NCBI RefSeq assembly: GCF_013373865.1
Contig: NC_050468.1
Location: 24,198,774-24,262,773 of the forward strand
Reading direction: 5' to 3'
Source: Monomorium pharaonis
Lineage: Eukaryota; Arthropoda; Insecta; Hymenoptera; Formicidae
Length of the DNA stretch: 64,000 bases
Under the pieces are notes generated by a model. That model had not been told where the DNA came from and did no database searches. It saw only the letters and a list, made by a program, of their open reading frames with translations. This document shows positions 53,876 to 64,000 of this stretch, one piece after another. Every line of letters begins with the position of its first letter. Position 1 is the stretch's first letter. Position numbers and translations under genes: made by a program.

Positions 53876-56499
53876 CTGGAGATAAAAATGTTTGTTTTTC
53901 AGAGAAGAAGAGAAAGATGGAAAGAGAGAAAGAATTTATTTATTAAAAAAAAATGTTTCATATTTCTTAACTAACTGTAAAGAATATTACATCAATATTT
54001 TAATTTTAATCCTTAACCCAAATAACGAGTTGTAAATTTTTTTTCTTTTTTCTTTTTTAATCACTAATAGACTTTCGGAAAAAACGTTCATGAATATTTT
54101 CTCCAAAAGCTTATTAGTAATTGAAAAAAATTCAAATAGGGGAAAAATTGCGAGGAAAAGATTGAAATGAAAACGTATCAAAGTGATCGAACATTTTTTA
54201 TTATATTTTGTGAGTAAAATGAATAAACCTATATACCTCTTCGCCTCTTATTTGTATAAGCTTCTTACTAAAAAATGTATAAAATGTATAACATGTATAA
54301 TCTACATTTTTATGAATGCCAATGTGGATCGTGTCAGAAGCTATATTTCGACAAATTTACGTTGCGATAAAGCGGCACGTATTTGCACATGTTGTTGATA
54401 ATTAAAATTTTCGATTGTGTCATAAGGCAACAGTAGACCCATCATCGGGATTAACATATCCGATTAGAACAAGCGAGTAGAAACTTGCTGTTGATAAGGC
54501 TTAGTTAATGACATGTGTCGCATCGAGTATCGATCAGCAGGGTTGATGATTTTATTAACGCGTGTTGCTAAACTCTATTCAAAATTTGTTGTCTAATTGA
54601 CTCAGTTTTTAATGGCATTTGAAAAACGACTTTAAAAGAACCGCACATAAATCTTATTATCCAACCGTGTCTTTGTGCAGTCATACGGCAAAAATTTATT
54701 CACAAATTAAACTTACTAATTCACGAATTAATCTTAAAAAAAATATATATATGATCCGTGTGAGTCCGCGAGTAACTTAAACTAATAACGACCAAATTGC
54801 TATTCGAGCGAGATTTCTTTGTGCACCATTTAATTTCGAAATGATATAGCTGACATCAAAGAATTCACTCAAGTACGCTAGTAATCTTGCTGCGAGATAC
54901 ACTCCCCGCGGCGTAATAACTGTAACACAGTAAATCCATTTCCTGCCAGGTATAAGCTATTTTTGTTGCGCACGAAAGAGCGCTTTAGGCGATCTTTTAC
55001 ATCATTAATCTTTTGTGCCGCTACAAAGTTTATTGAATAGCCGCAGCACGGCGCGATGGCGACTTAAGCTGCCACCCTAAATAATCGAATGTACGTGTTC
55101 AACGTATAAAGCGCAGCACGTTTCCGTACGAGAGCCGCTTTTTATCCCGCGGTCGTTTCCATATTGCCGCTCGATTGCGGGACCAAGCGCGTTGATTGAG
55201 GAAGTAATCAAGAGGTCCGCGGAAACGCCGAGAACGGTCGTCCACTGTATTCTCATTCACAAAGATGTAAATTTGCTTGAAGAACGAAAAGAAAAATACG
55301 GAGGATACAAAAACAGATGAAACAATGACATTTCCTTCAAAATATCCTGGATCTCCTAAATCTTTGTTAATTAATTTTCTTTACAACAAGCGTAATTTAT
55401 ATATGTACAAATATATTTGTATAAAGAAAAGCAATTATACGCAATATAATTTTAAATAACTACAGTAATATAATTATTGCAACTGTAATTAATAGTTATT
55501 TTGCAACTTTTAATGACTTTACATACATAATATATGTATAAAAAACGGTTTTGTTAAAGTACTTAAAAACTTAGATATAGATTAAAAAATTCTGAGATCT
55601 TCAAAATCAATGTGAAGGATGTTCAAGCTGATGATCAATACAATAAAAAGTTTTGATGTTCTAGCAAACAGCTTGAGTATCCTGCATATTTATTTTAATC
55701 TTAAAATTATTTTTAGATTTATAGCTAATTTTTATATATATTTTAACAAAACCGTTTTTTTTTATATATCAGAAAGATTTGCTGACTACGCGTACAAAAC
55801 ACCTAATCATATCTCATCAATATTTTATATTTTTAATTGTTAACTTTTAGTTAATAGTTAAATAAGGATTAAATCAATACTTTTATAAAATCTATGAAGT
55901 TTCTTAAAACGTACTATTACAAATTTTATTATAAATCATATTATTGTGAGACTGACAAGTGATAATAATGTATATATAAGACTAACAACTGATATGAATA
56001 AAAATATATTAATTGCAAAGATAAATTCAAGTCAATTTTATTTCGATGCTCTTATCTTTTTATTATATTAACAGATTAATTATTTGAAATTATTAAATAT
56101 TTAATCTTTTTTTATTAATTATTAATAAAATAAGTTAATTAACAATGTCTTATATTTATATTTATTTTAATTTATAAATTCAATATTATCAAAAACGATA
56201 CATTTTAAGAAAATTATAGATACGATTTAAACAGTTACTTGAATTGTTTACAATATGTTACTAAAAAGTATATAACAAATGAATTTGTTATTAGTAAGCA
56301 ATATTATTATTTTAGTTAAATATTATTATTATGATAAGTACCTGAAATATCAAGTTACAATTTTCAAATCAAAGTTTATTTACGTACAGTTTCTAATGGG
56401 AAAAATAACTTAAATGATTTGGCAGTTGTCTTCTATACATATTAGTGAGTATAAAATTGCACAAGGGATATTTTTCAAAATTTATTTTAAAAAAATAAA
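53876..56499. other. Probable 5' intron or upstream region of the Ras-like gene
   Basis: A splice acceptor at 53877-53876 shows that an upstream exon exists, but none was identified here. 54.88-55.26 kb is GC-rich without long frames and could be a promoter or enhancer. The rest is AT-rich. Confidence 0.5.
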
Positions 56500-56613
56500 T
56501 ACCCAAGTAGCAAGGTGAACGTCAAATATTGTTTTAATGACGTCTTCTTGACGTTGCAAACATTATTAAAACGTCTTTAAGACCATATTTGACGTCAGTT
56601 TGCTACTTGGGTA
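56500..56613. mobile_element. ~113-bp MITE with TA duplication, CCCAAGTAGC ends
   Basis: TA then CCCAAGTAGCAA at about 56502; the inverse TTGCTACTTGGG precedes TA at 56612-56613. Inner arms share GACGTCAAATAT-type sequence. The compact hairpin and TA flanks fit a Tc1/mariner-like or related MITE. Confidence 0.85.
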
Positions 56614-56752
56614 TTGATTATTAATGGTAAAAATTAATTTGTTAATAACAAACAATATATATTTTTATTAACAAATTATTAATTAATATTTGCTTTTTAA
56701 AAATAAAGTTTTAAAAATATCTTTTTGTTTGTTAGAATATTTTTCTACTTAC

Positions 56753-57229
56753 TGCAGTCAGAGCGAAATTTTCTGTTTGTAAAATATTGGCATAATTATT
56801 CCAAAACATTAATATTTCTAGATCATACATAATATCCATAAACAATTCTCCTTCATCACAAAATTTTAACTGTTTTTTCGAGTCCTCGTTTTTTATCAAT
56901 TCACAAACGCGGCTGAAGTTTTTAATATCGGAAAGAGGCGCATCTGGGAACGCCCGTAGGCGTCCTTTTGTTTTTTCTCTGTGGAGGAAGCGACATTTTT
57001 CAATCTCGCTCAGAACGGATCGACGATTCACTACGGATAAACACGCAAAACAGCTCCCATCAGTGTTTATCGTAGATCGATAACCGTAACGTAATTTCCC
57101 ATTGAGATAACCAATATCCGTATAGTACATGAGCGCAAGACTACATATTCTTAATGAAGAACAAAAGCGATCGATAGAAACTGTCGTGATAACTGCTACG
57201 CGACAGACTGGAAATGTCAGCGATATCAT
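56753..57229 (-). CDS. Possible coding exon of an unrecognised gene, ending at a strong splice donor
   Basis: I do not recognise this protein. The minus-strand frame is open for 175 codons (57259-56732) in a GC-richer patch within AT-rich DNA. It contains ATGs at 57229 and 57130 and meets a consensus donor, GCA|GTAAGT, at 56753/56752, after which the frame soon stops. The last 80 residues are charged and look like a globular protein (for example KNEDSKKQLKF and ELFMDIMYDLEIL), and no domain motif is apparent. A second frame, ATG 57272 to a stop near 57141, overlaps the 5' part and encodes about 43 aa of similar quality. One of the two could be chance, or there could be a frameshift. The donor leaves in phase 0, which does not join the Ras exon at 53875 in its Ras frame, so this is not its coding 5' exon. 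It could be a 5' untranslated exon or an orphan gene. Confidence 0.33.
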
Positions 57230-57272
57230 TGAATCGTTCGCTAACTGGCTTTTTCGCAATTGTCAATAACAT

Positions 57273-57697
57273 GCGTTTGACTAAAGCTCTGATTGATCCT
57301 TAATGTTCCAATATCCAACGACGCTCTTATTTAGACTCGTACCTTCTAATTCTTTTTAAGATAAGTTAAACCTTATATAACACGTATTAAAACGTGTTAA
57401 GAGTATAAAAGATATAAAATATAGACCTATCTTTCAACTAGATAATAACAAAAAGATAATAACAATCGTTACTATTTTTTTCGTAGCAACCTGTTAACTT
57501 AAAATTGGAAACAGGATTTTAAAAAACAATAATACATGTCATAAAAATTTATGTTCTAGCAGCATTACTTTAAAAATTCGTTATATTTTTTCCATTATCA
57601 ATCGTATCCAACAAATAGCGAAAAAAATAGCTGATAATAATCAAAAAAGAAAGAAAAGAATTTTGAAGATAATGCCCCTCCCCTCCTTCTCTCTTTT

Positions 57698-57730
<33 letters not shown>

Positions 57731-58277
57731 TTTGTTAAAGTGCAGATTGATTATCCTTATGATCCAATGTTTACAACATTTGATAGAAGATTTGATAGAA
57801 TTTATCCAGGAGTCGAAAGAAGAACAATTCTAAAGGTTGTTCCCGAATATCCGCTATCTCCTTTTCCCTGTACAAGAGCCTTTCAATAATTTCCTTCATT
57901 CGGCACGTTAGTAGTAAACGTGCCGAAATAAACGTGAAAAGAGTATTCTCCACTTTATATTTCATGATGCAGCTGAGAGTTACAAAAATTTCACAAACTT
58001 TGATTTTCTACCGTTAATATAAATGCAAATACAAATTTTTAATGTACAGCATAATGTGTTGTTGTAAATTTGAATTCTTATGACTTTGTATGATGCATAT
58101 TATAAAAATAATATTCATGTAATTTTTGCCATGCGCATAGTATATATTATGATAATAATAATCATAATAACTTTATTGTAATGTAAGTAAAATGAATTAT
58201 TATGCATGGAAATAAAAATGCAGAAGGCTGCATATCTAAATGAAACATCAGCAATACGTACACTGCTTTTACATTTA
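57273..58277. other. Non-coding; CT-rich tract and small hairpin
   Basis: (CT)n at about 57685-57731. CGGCACGTT with its inverse AACGTGCCG forms a hairpin at about 57901-57926. A 64-codon minus frame (57965-57771) follows an acceptor-like AACTCTCAG but is otherwise unsupported. Confidence 0.5.
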
Positions 58278-59335
58278 TACACTGGTCAACAAAATTGTGT
58301 CGCAATTTACGCACATTTTGTGTTGAAATTTTGCATAATTTCAAAGAAGTATAACACCGTGAAAAATGATTGCATTTTTATTTTTTAAAAAATATTTTAA
58401 AGCTTGAACTCTCTACTTTTGAATGAATTTTACAATTATAATCATCTTTTTTTTTCGCGAAACTGTACAATGATAAAGTTTGACACGTTAAAATAAAAAT
58501 TTATTATGCAACTTTGCTGCATTACATCTGCTTTGGAAAAAATTACAAAGACTTTCTGTTACTTACATCTTATAGCTTCTTTTCCCTTATAGAATCTTTA
58601 CCGTTTATTTTGAATGGTTGTTCAGTGCTGCGAGTTATTGAGATTTAAAAAGAACGATCATTTTGACTTTCATCGTTTATTACCTGCGAATAGATCAATG
58701 TACATTGCTCGGCAAGAAAAAATGGAAAGCTGAAAGTTTGCTTCGAATGCTGATTGATAAGTTGAGAGAAGCGCTTAGGCAAATTTGGCACGAAATTCCA
58801 CATCCGACATTATTGAGAAGTGCATAAACATACAAGAAGGTTTACAAGTAGTAATTGATCAAAGAACGTTAGTGTTTATTACTGGGGAGTAATCGTATTA
58901 TAAAACTTTGCTTTAGCGATGTGATTGGATCTTTCTTCATAATATATTATATTTAATGAAAATCATGAAATATGCGATTTTTTTACGTAATCTTTGAACG
59001 CTATTTATTGTTAGAAAATCTACGAAAAAAGCAACAATAGCATTCGAAAGTGTTTACCATCGCTTTTTTGTAGAGCACTGTACGCTGATTTATTTAGAAG
59101 TAATAAGAGATGAAAATTAAAATGACCATTTTGTTCTTAAAATCTCAATAACTCTGCCAAAAAATCGCACAGCAATGAACGACCACTCAAAATAAAGGGA
59201 AAAAATCGCGTTGTAAAATCCAAGTAACAGATAGTTTTCGTGAATTTTTCCACAGAAGGTGGAATGCAACAAAAAATTGCATAAAAAATATTTATTTTGA
59301 CGGGTCAAACTTCATCAGTTTCGTAAAAAACTCTT
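58278..59335. mobile_element. Decayed Tc1-like element with long inverted arms
   Basis: A TA then CACTGGTCAACAAAATTG at 58280 looks like a Tc1-family outer end. Long arms (about 58450-58745 and 59045-59335, roughly three-quarters identical by eye, with an indel) share GAGTTATTGAGATTT, CATTTTGACTTTCATC-type and GTTTGACMCG words. The spacer has a short plus frame (about 58746-58827) resembling the end of a Tc1 transposase (LREALRQIWHEIP), then stops. Arms this long recall Minos/Bari-type elements. The right outer end was not found, so it is broken and cannot move by itself. Confidence 0.6.
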
Positions 59336-59798
59336 TTTTGTAAAATTTTGTAAAAATTTATGTTAACCATAGTATAAGACTTTTTCTCTTTCTTTTTGTT
59401 CTATTTATTTCAATGTTAAAAAACAATTGATAAACAAATAAGTTTTTATACAAAAATTTGATATTGCAAAAAACATAGTATTAATTTAAAATATAAAAAA
59501 AGTATATTAGTTTAGAAAGAGAGTCAACATTAAAACTTTAATATTAAATTTTGTCTGATAATGTTTCATCAAACTATAGCGCTTTAAAATGAAACAAAAA
59601 TATTGAAAAAAATACCCATTTTTTATGTAATTCAGCAACAAAATGTCATAAGTACAAAATTAAAACATAGATTTAAAGCTGCTTTTGCTCTTTTAAATAC
59701 ATATTTAAAAATTTATCTGCAATATTTTTTTAGTGAGATATTTAATTTTTTGTATAATGCGAAAAATTGTAAGCGTTTTCGAATTTTTGTTTTGCAAC

Positions 59799-59799
<1 letters not shown>

Positions 59800-59843
<44 letters not shown>
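59800..59843. repeat. (AT)n microsatellite
   Basis: About 21 AT units. The Tyr/Ile ORFs on both strands are artefacts. Confidence 0.95.
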
Positions 59844-59844
<1 letters not shown>

Positions 59845-60003
59845 GATACATATACAGCACAAATTTGGCATGGATAGAACTACGAAACGACGAGACCATA
59901 AAAGTGAAAGGGTGATCGTATTGTTAGGACTTCATCATTATAATTAAGTTGTGCGTCCCCTAAGTCCATAGTACTTAAACTGATCCTGCTTAGAGGGATT
60001 TAC

Positions 60004-60041
60004 GTGGATTGCAACTTTCATCGTCGAAAGTTGCAATCCAC
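60004..60041. repeat. Perfect 16-bp-arm hairpin
   Basis: GTGGATTGCAACTTTC and its exact inverse GAAAGTTGCAATCCAC surround a 6-nt loop ATCGTC. More GC than its surroundings and unusually perfect. Confidence 0.65.
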
Positions 60042-62046
60042 CCTCTGAGTTTTAATAATAAATGATATGGCTAACGAAGGTATTGTTAAATAAATCTTAT
60101 TCCGGTAATATCGTTCACATGGGAGAAGTGTTTTTTTTATTTTATTATACGGTTGAGTGCGAAACACAACGGAAGCTTTCGCCGAGCGGTTTTTTATTAT
60201 CACGAAGACGTGAACGTTTGTCGTGTAGATATCGCAGGAAACTACTAACATTATGCAAGAGCGGGCGATACCTCTCGAATCGATATTCAAATTATTCTGA
60301 AAAGTAATGCGGGTAAATGTTTCGTTTTATAAGTAGCACGCAGTGACGTAAATGTGGCGATATTTTATATCCGAGGGTTTACGTGCCATACCGTCAATTT
60401 CTTAAATGAAATCCAGTCGCCTTGATTAAATACGCGAATGGCCTTTAGTTGAAAAAAGACTGAGAGACTCTTTTCAACATAAATTTCGTAATGAAACAAT
60501 TTGAATTAACTTTAAGAAGAACGTTTCGTTTACATTAATTGATTTGATTAATTCAAAGATGTGCCTGTATTTACACATAGAGAGCTATAGAAAAAATCAA
60601 AACGTCTCTGGAAATAATGTAATAATGTCATACGTATAAGTTGAGACAATTTCTGGAGACAATTTCTTTTCATTAGGGATTAGCATTCTTGATTTTCATT
60701 TTATGTAGCTTTTAATAACGATTTATCCTAAAGGATTCGCGCAACAGATCACAAAATCGTAAAGGATCACTCTACGCTGAATGTCTTTATCGGATTGTAC
60801 TTTGGGGACTAGAGTTATATGGGTTAATCCCCAGGCACGACTTCTTATTTGTCACGTGAATCATTACGAGGATTATACGGGCGAACGTGCTGTGAATCTC
60901 TCATCTTCCTATTTATGTGCGACAATGTTACTCTTCGGACTTTAGGGAATCATAATAATAAATTTAATCCCTTTAAATTTTTAAAACTAATCAAAACTGA
61001 TTAAAACGTATTCTTAATGTTCCTTTTTATGAATCATATCGACGCTGAGGCATTGTAATAACAATTTCAATAATTCAATCATATATTTTTAGTAGGAACT
61101 TACATTTACAAAATTTACTTAAAATCTTACAAAAAAGTACTTCACTATCATTACTTTGCATTAAGACAAATATTTTCCATTTTATTACATTTAACTTATA
61201 TTGGTTTAGATTGATATCCCAAATTAAGAAAATTGCGATTTTCCTAAGATATATAGCTAGACGACACGTACAGATATCAATAGTAGAAATAAGGAGTAAT
61301 TTTTAGAAAATTATACTAAAATTGAATTTCTGAAACGGTCCAATTCTAAATTCCATATAAAAGAAAAGGAAATTGTTATGCACAAAGTACATAAATTACT
61401 TATAATTTAATGTGATGGAAAATTTCAATAAAATTTTCTCTTAATTCATGTATTATATTTCGAACATGTGCAATAAATTTGTGTTACAAACTCATATTAA
61501 TTGTATATATAAAACGTATGCTACCAAGTTAATAATTGATCGTTAATTTGTTTGCAATTTTGAGCAATTTACCATGTTATTCAAAAATCATCAAATTAAT
61601 TTATTAAATATGTAGATATATTAAATTATTTATTAAAGAATATCTCTAGGTAATATCTAATAAAAGGTAAAATATCTGTTTTCTTGGCAATACTTTCCAA
61701 TTTATTTACGACACAATTGTATGTGCTTGATTTTTGAACAGAAAAACCTATATTTTTTCAGGATCGCTAATCCCAGGCAAAAATTCTTTCGGTAAATACA
61801 ACCTGTAAGACCTTTACATACATAGTAAACAGGCGACCTTTTTCGCAAGCACGTTCTATTTTCGCGAGATGCGGCGAGATACAAAGGGAATACTTTCCAA
61901 CGAAAACGTTTTTGGAACTAAATAATACTTGAGAAGCATAAAGCCCGATTTAGCAAGTAGGTTAACTACACTTGACATCGTAAAAATGGTCGCGTTTAGA
62001 CAACGTATTATTTTTACATTCTGAACGAGACAAAGTGAACATTTTA

Positions 62047-62365
62047 TTATAGCAAATTTGTAAATATTTCTCTTGCATTGCATACAGGGCTAAGGAAGTT
62101 GCTTTTTAAAAGTCACTCGTAGTGTTTATATTAATATTTTAACAAAAAAACTTTAGAAAATTTTATGTTCAATTTAATTTTGTTTTATTAAAAGGTAGAA
62201 AAATAGTATTTTTTAAGTAATGATAACGGTAACAGTTATTTTTTAAATTGATAACTAGTAATGGTTACTTTTTTGATAATGAGTCATGGTAACGAGTAAC
62301 TTTTAAAAAGTAACTTCCTTAGCCCTGTATGCAATGCAAGAGAAATATTAAAAAATTTGCTATAC
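62047..62365. mobile_element. Inverted-repeat element with CAGGGCTAAGG termini inside longer arms
   Basis: CAGGGCTAAGGAAGTT (62084 on) and its inverse AACTTCCTTAGCCCTG are part of arms that run outward a further 40 bp or so (TCTCTTGCATTGCATA and TATAGCAAATTT on both sides). The interior is full of AGTAACTTTT-like words. No ORF. The outward extension suggests either that the true termini are at about 62047/62365 or that it inserted into a palindrome. Confidence 0.75.
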
Positions 62366-62518
62366 TAATATATATATATATATGTTCAGTAATATCCTCT
62401 ACATTTGAACATTTTTGTTAAGAAAATATTTTTTTTAATTAATACACTAATAAAAAAATAAGTACTTTATTTTAATAAATATATTGTAAGTTTTATTTTT
62501 AAATACATTAAAATTATT

Positions 62519-62798
62519 TATAAAATTGGAGTACACAGAAAAGATTATATGATTTAAATAAAACTATTAGTACTATTTAAATACCTATTTTATATCAAAT
62601 CAGTAACATTTATTACAAACAGTATAATATTTGTTTGTCTAACGTAAATAAACTATTAAAATAATTTATTTATGTTAGACAAACAAATATTATACTGTTT
62701 GTAATAAATGTTACTGATTTGATATAAAATAGTTATTTAAATAGTACTAATAGCTTTATTTAAATCATATAATCTTTTCTGTGTACTCTAATTTTATA
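62519..62798. mobile_element. 280-bp near-perfect palindrome
   Basis: Arms of about 130 bp start TATAAAATTGGAGTACACAG and end with the inverse. They pair with very few mismatches, and the centre is GTCTAACGTAAATAAAC with its inverse. It looks like a foldback MITE of recent origin, given the arm identity. It lies 154 bp from the preceding palindrome. Confidence 0.85.
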
Positions 62799-63650
62799 CA
62801 AGATACTTTAAAAATTTTGTATATTATAAGTTAAGAAGATGGTGGCGACAGGTCTATTTTATAAATTAAACGCGATATTTTTCACATAAAGTAATTTTTC
62901 TGTTGATAGAATTAAGAGAGAGAGAGGGGGGGAGGGAGAGAGAAAAAGGGAGATAAAAATTGACGGAATTCTTGAGATAAAATCATAAATCTTATAAATG
63001 TAATAGTAACGTGGTTACATTTTTTAGTAATAAATTTAATAGTTATATTTTTATCGTTATTTTTTATATTTTGCATCTATTTATGACAATAAATTGTGAT
63101 TGTGTGTGTTCAATCTTCACAATTAAAGTATAAACAATAGCACAGTACCTTGGTAGACAATAACACAGTAGACAATTTTATACAAAAAACAAAAAAAAAT
63201 GAAAAATTAATTTTATTATTGATGTCTAGCGTCAACATTTGCTTCATATAAAAATTTTAAACTTTGTACGCATAAAATAAGCATAATTTAACTCAAGATA
63301 ACAGGAAATAATGTGCTTTTAAAAATAGATTCAAGGAGCTTTAGAATGACAGTAAAATTTGTTTGAAAATTTTTAATTAATTTGTAGAAATATATTAATT
63401 ATATATTGTTTACTATTACATTAATATCGCATGTTAATTTGATTAGTAAAACTAACGTTGCTATAATGTCCCCTTAATTTTATTAGAGATTTTTCTATTA
63501 ATTTTGTTAGAGAATTTACGAACTTAAAGATTTTTATATAAAAAATTATGGGGAATGAATAAAGCATAATATAAGATATACAAAATTATTTTGTGCTGCG
63601 GCTTACAAAGAAAGCGAGCATCGAAAGAAGTATTTAATATCCCACGAGAA

Positions 63651-63682
<32 letters not shown>

Positions 63683-63725
63683 TTGAATAACTTTTTCCCA
63701 CAAGCTGCTGAGCTCATACATTTAC
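62799..63725. other. Non-coding, purine- and CT-rich tracts
   Basis: A G/A-rich tract at 62914-62955 and (CT)n at 63651-63683. No gene seen before the candidate exon at 63726. Confidence 0.6.
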
Positions 63726-63839
63726 CTTGGATCCCTTAAACCCGTAAATGTAGCCTTTCGCCAACGTGTGACGGAAACGCGACTTTTCCAACGGTGCCAG
63801 CAGCTTGTGTCGATAATGTATGAGAACAGATTTCACCAT
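63726..63839 (-). CDS. Candidate first or internal exon of an unidentified gene at the window edge
   Basis: A minus-strand frame of 38 codons starts at ATG 63839 and ends at AAG|GTAAAT (63726/63725) in phase 0. The peptide is basic and looks real (it opens MVKSVLIHYRHKLLAPLEK and closes GYIYGFKGSK), and its base composition is much richer in GC than the flanks. Upstream, TTTTCTGTAG just before the frame could be an acceptor, so the exon may be internal instead of first. No downstream partner was found: the phase does not fit the Ras exon at 53875 in its known frame. I do not recognise the family. It would be the near end of a gene lying mostly beyond 64000 or having very long introns. Confidence 0.33.
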
Positions 63840-64000
63840 AATATTAAAAGACTACAGAAAAGAATTTGGCTCTAACATGGAAATGATATCCCGATAAAAC
63901 ACAAATATAATTCCTGTTAAAAGTTATAAAACATAAATTCTTAAACTTTTTTTCTACACGCTTAGCATATTTCGGAGCAATTTATAAAATGATGAATAAA

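Larger units (their letters stand above)
59336..62046. other. Non-coding, no supported gene
   Basis: Contains (AT)n at 59800-59843 and the hairpin at 60004-60041. Frames at 60062-60307 and 62083-61702 have no motif or splice support. Mildly GC-richer at 60.1-60.35 and 60.78-60.93 kb. Confidence 0.55.

Noticed and set aside
57771..57965. Minus-strand ORF of 64 codons with an acceptor-like AACTCTCAG upstream
   Set aside because: It contains a perfect hairpin and has no partner exon; such lengths are common by chance here.
59603..59947. ORF of 114 codons and its antisense partners
   Set aside because: It reads through the (AT)n tract; Tyr/Ile repeats are artefacts.
1..64000. CRISPR arrays, operons, prophage or plasmid functions
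   Set aside because: No spaced direct repeats, ribosome-binding sites or clustered ORFs. The spliced genes show eukaryotic DNA.

Overview
The window looks like AT-rich, mostly non-coding insect nuclear DNA, probably from a hymenopteran such as an ant. That attribution is inferred from base composition, compact spliced genes, insect-like Ras and coilin exons, and many short terminal-inverted-repeat (MITE-like) elements. It is not from a database match. There is no sign of a prokaryote, plasmid or virus: no operons, no Shine-Dalgarno spacing, and coding regions broken by GT-AG introns.

Two genes can be assembled with confidence, both on the minus strand. (1) A five-exon coilin gene (about 42456-44850) encodes about 445 residues, with the N-terminal self-association domain, a basic nuclear-localisation stretch and the C-terminal atypical Tudor-like domain. 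(2) A three-exon Ras-like small GTPase of the RASD/Dexras-Rhes/Di-Ras type (51258-53859) encodes 274 residues, with all G motifs and a C-terminal CaaX box. The two are unrelated in function: coilin scaffolds Cajal bodies for snRNP maturation, and the GTPase is a membrane-anchored signalling switch. They simply share a strand.

Several GC-richer islands stand out from the AT-rich background (about 0.8-1.1, 8.6-9.1, 11.0-11.8, 13.75-14.5, 20.7-21.25, 27.6-28.1, 34.6-35.2, 45.44-45.57, 52.8-53.3, 54.9-55.25, 56.8-57.25 and 63.7-63.85 kb). Some contain open frames next to plausible splice sites and may be orphan exons of long-intron genes that run beyond the window, or conserved promoters. The best candidates are minus-strand 56753-57229 and 63726-63839 and plus-strand 27674-27925. 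None was recognised as a known family.

The rest is intergenic or intronic sequence with microsatellites and at least fifteen inverted-repeat elements. These include a 221-bp TA-flanked Tc1/mariner-type MITE (10807-11027) and a 364-bp near-perfect palindrome with a GC-rich core and a second copy in opposite orientation 32 kb away (18341-18915 and 50398-50605). Others are a decayed Tc1-like element with arms of roughly 280 bp (58278-59335), two adjacent large palindromes (62047-62798), MITEs in coilin intron 4 and upstream of its start, and a 130-bp-period divergent tandem repeat (29060-29720).

I did not find a convincing new multi-gene system. The most interesting leads are the antisense open frame inside the Ras intron, the orphan exons, the small lysine/arginine-rich ORF at 23110 and the two-copy GC-cored palindrome family.
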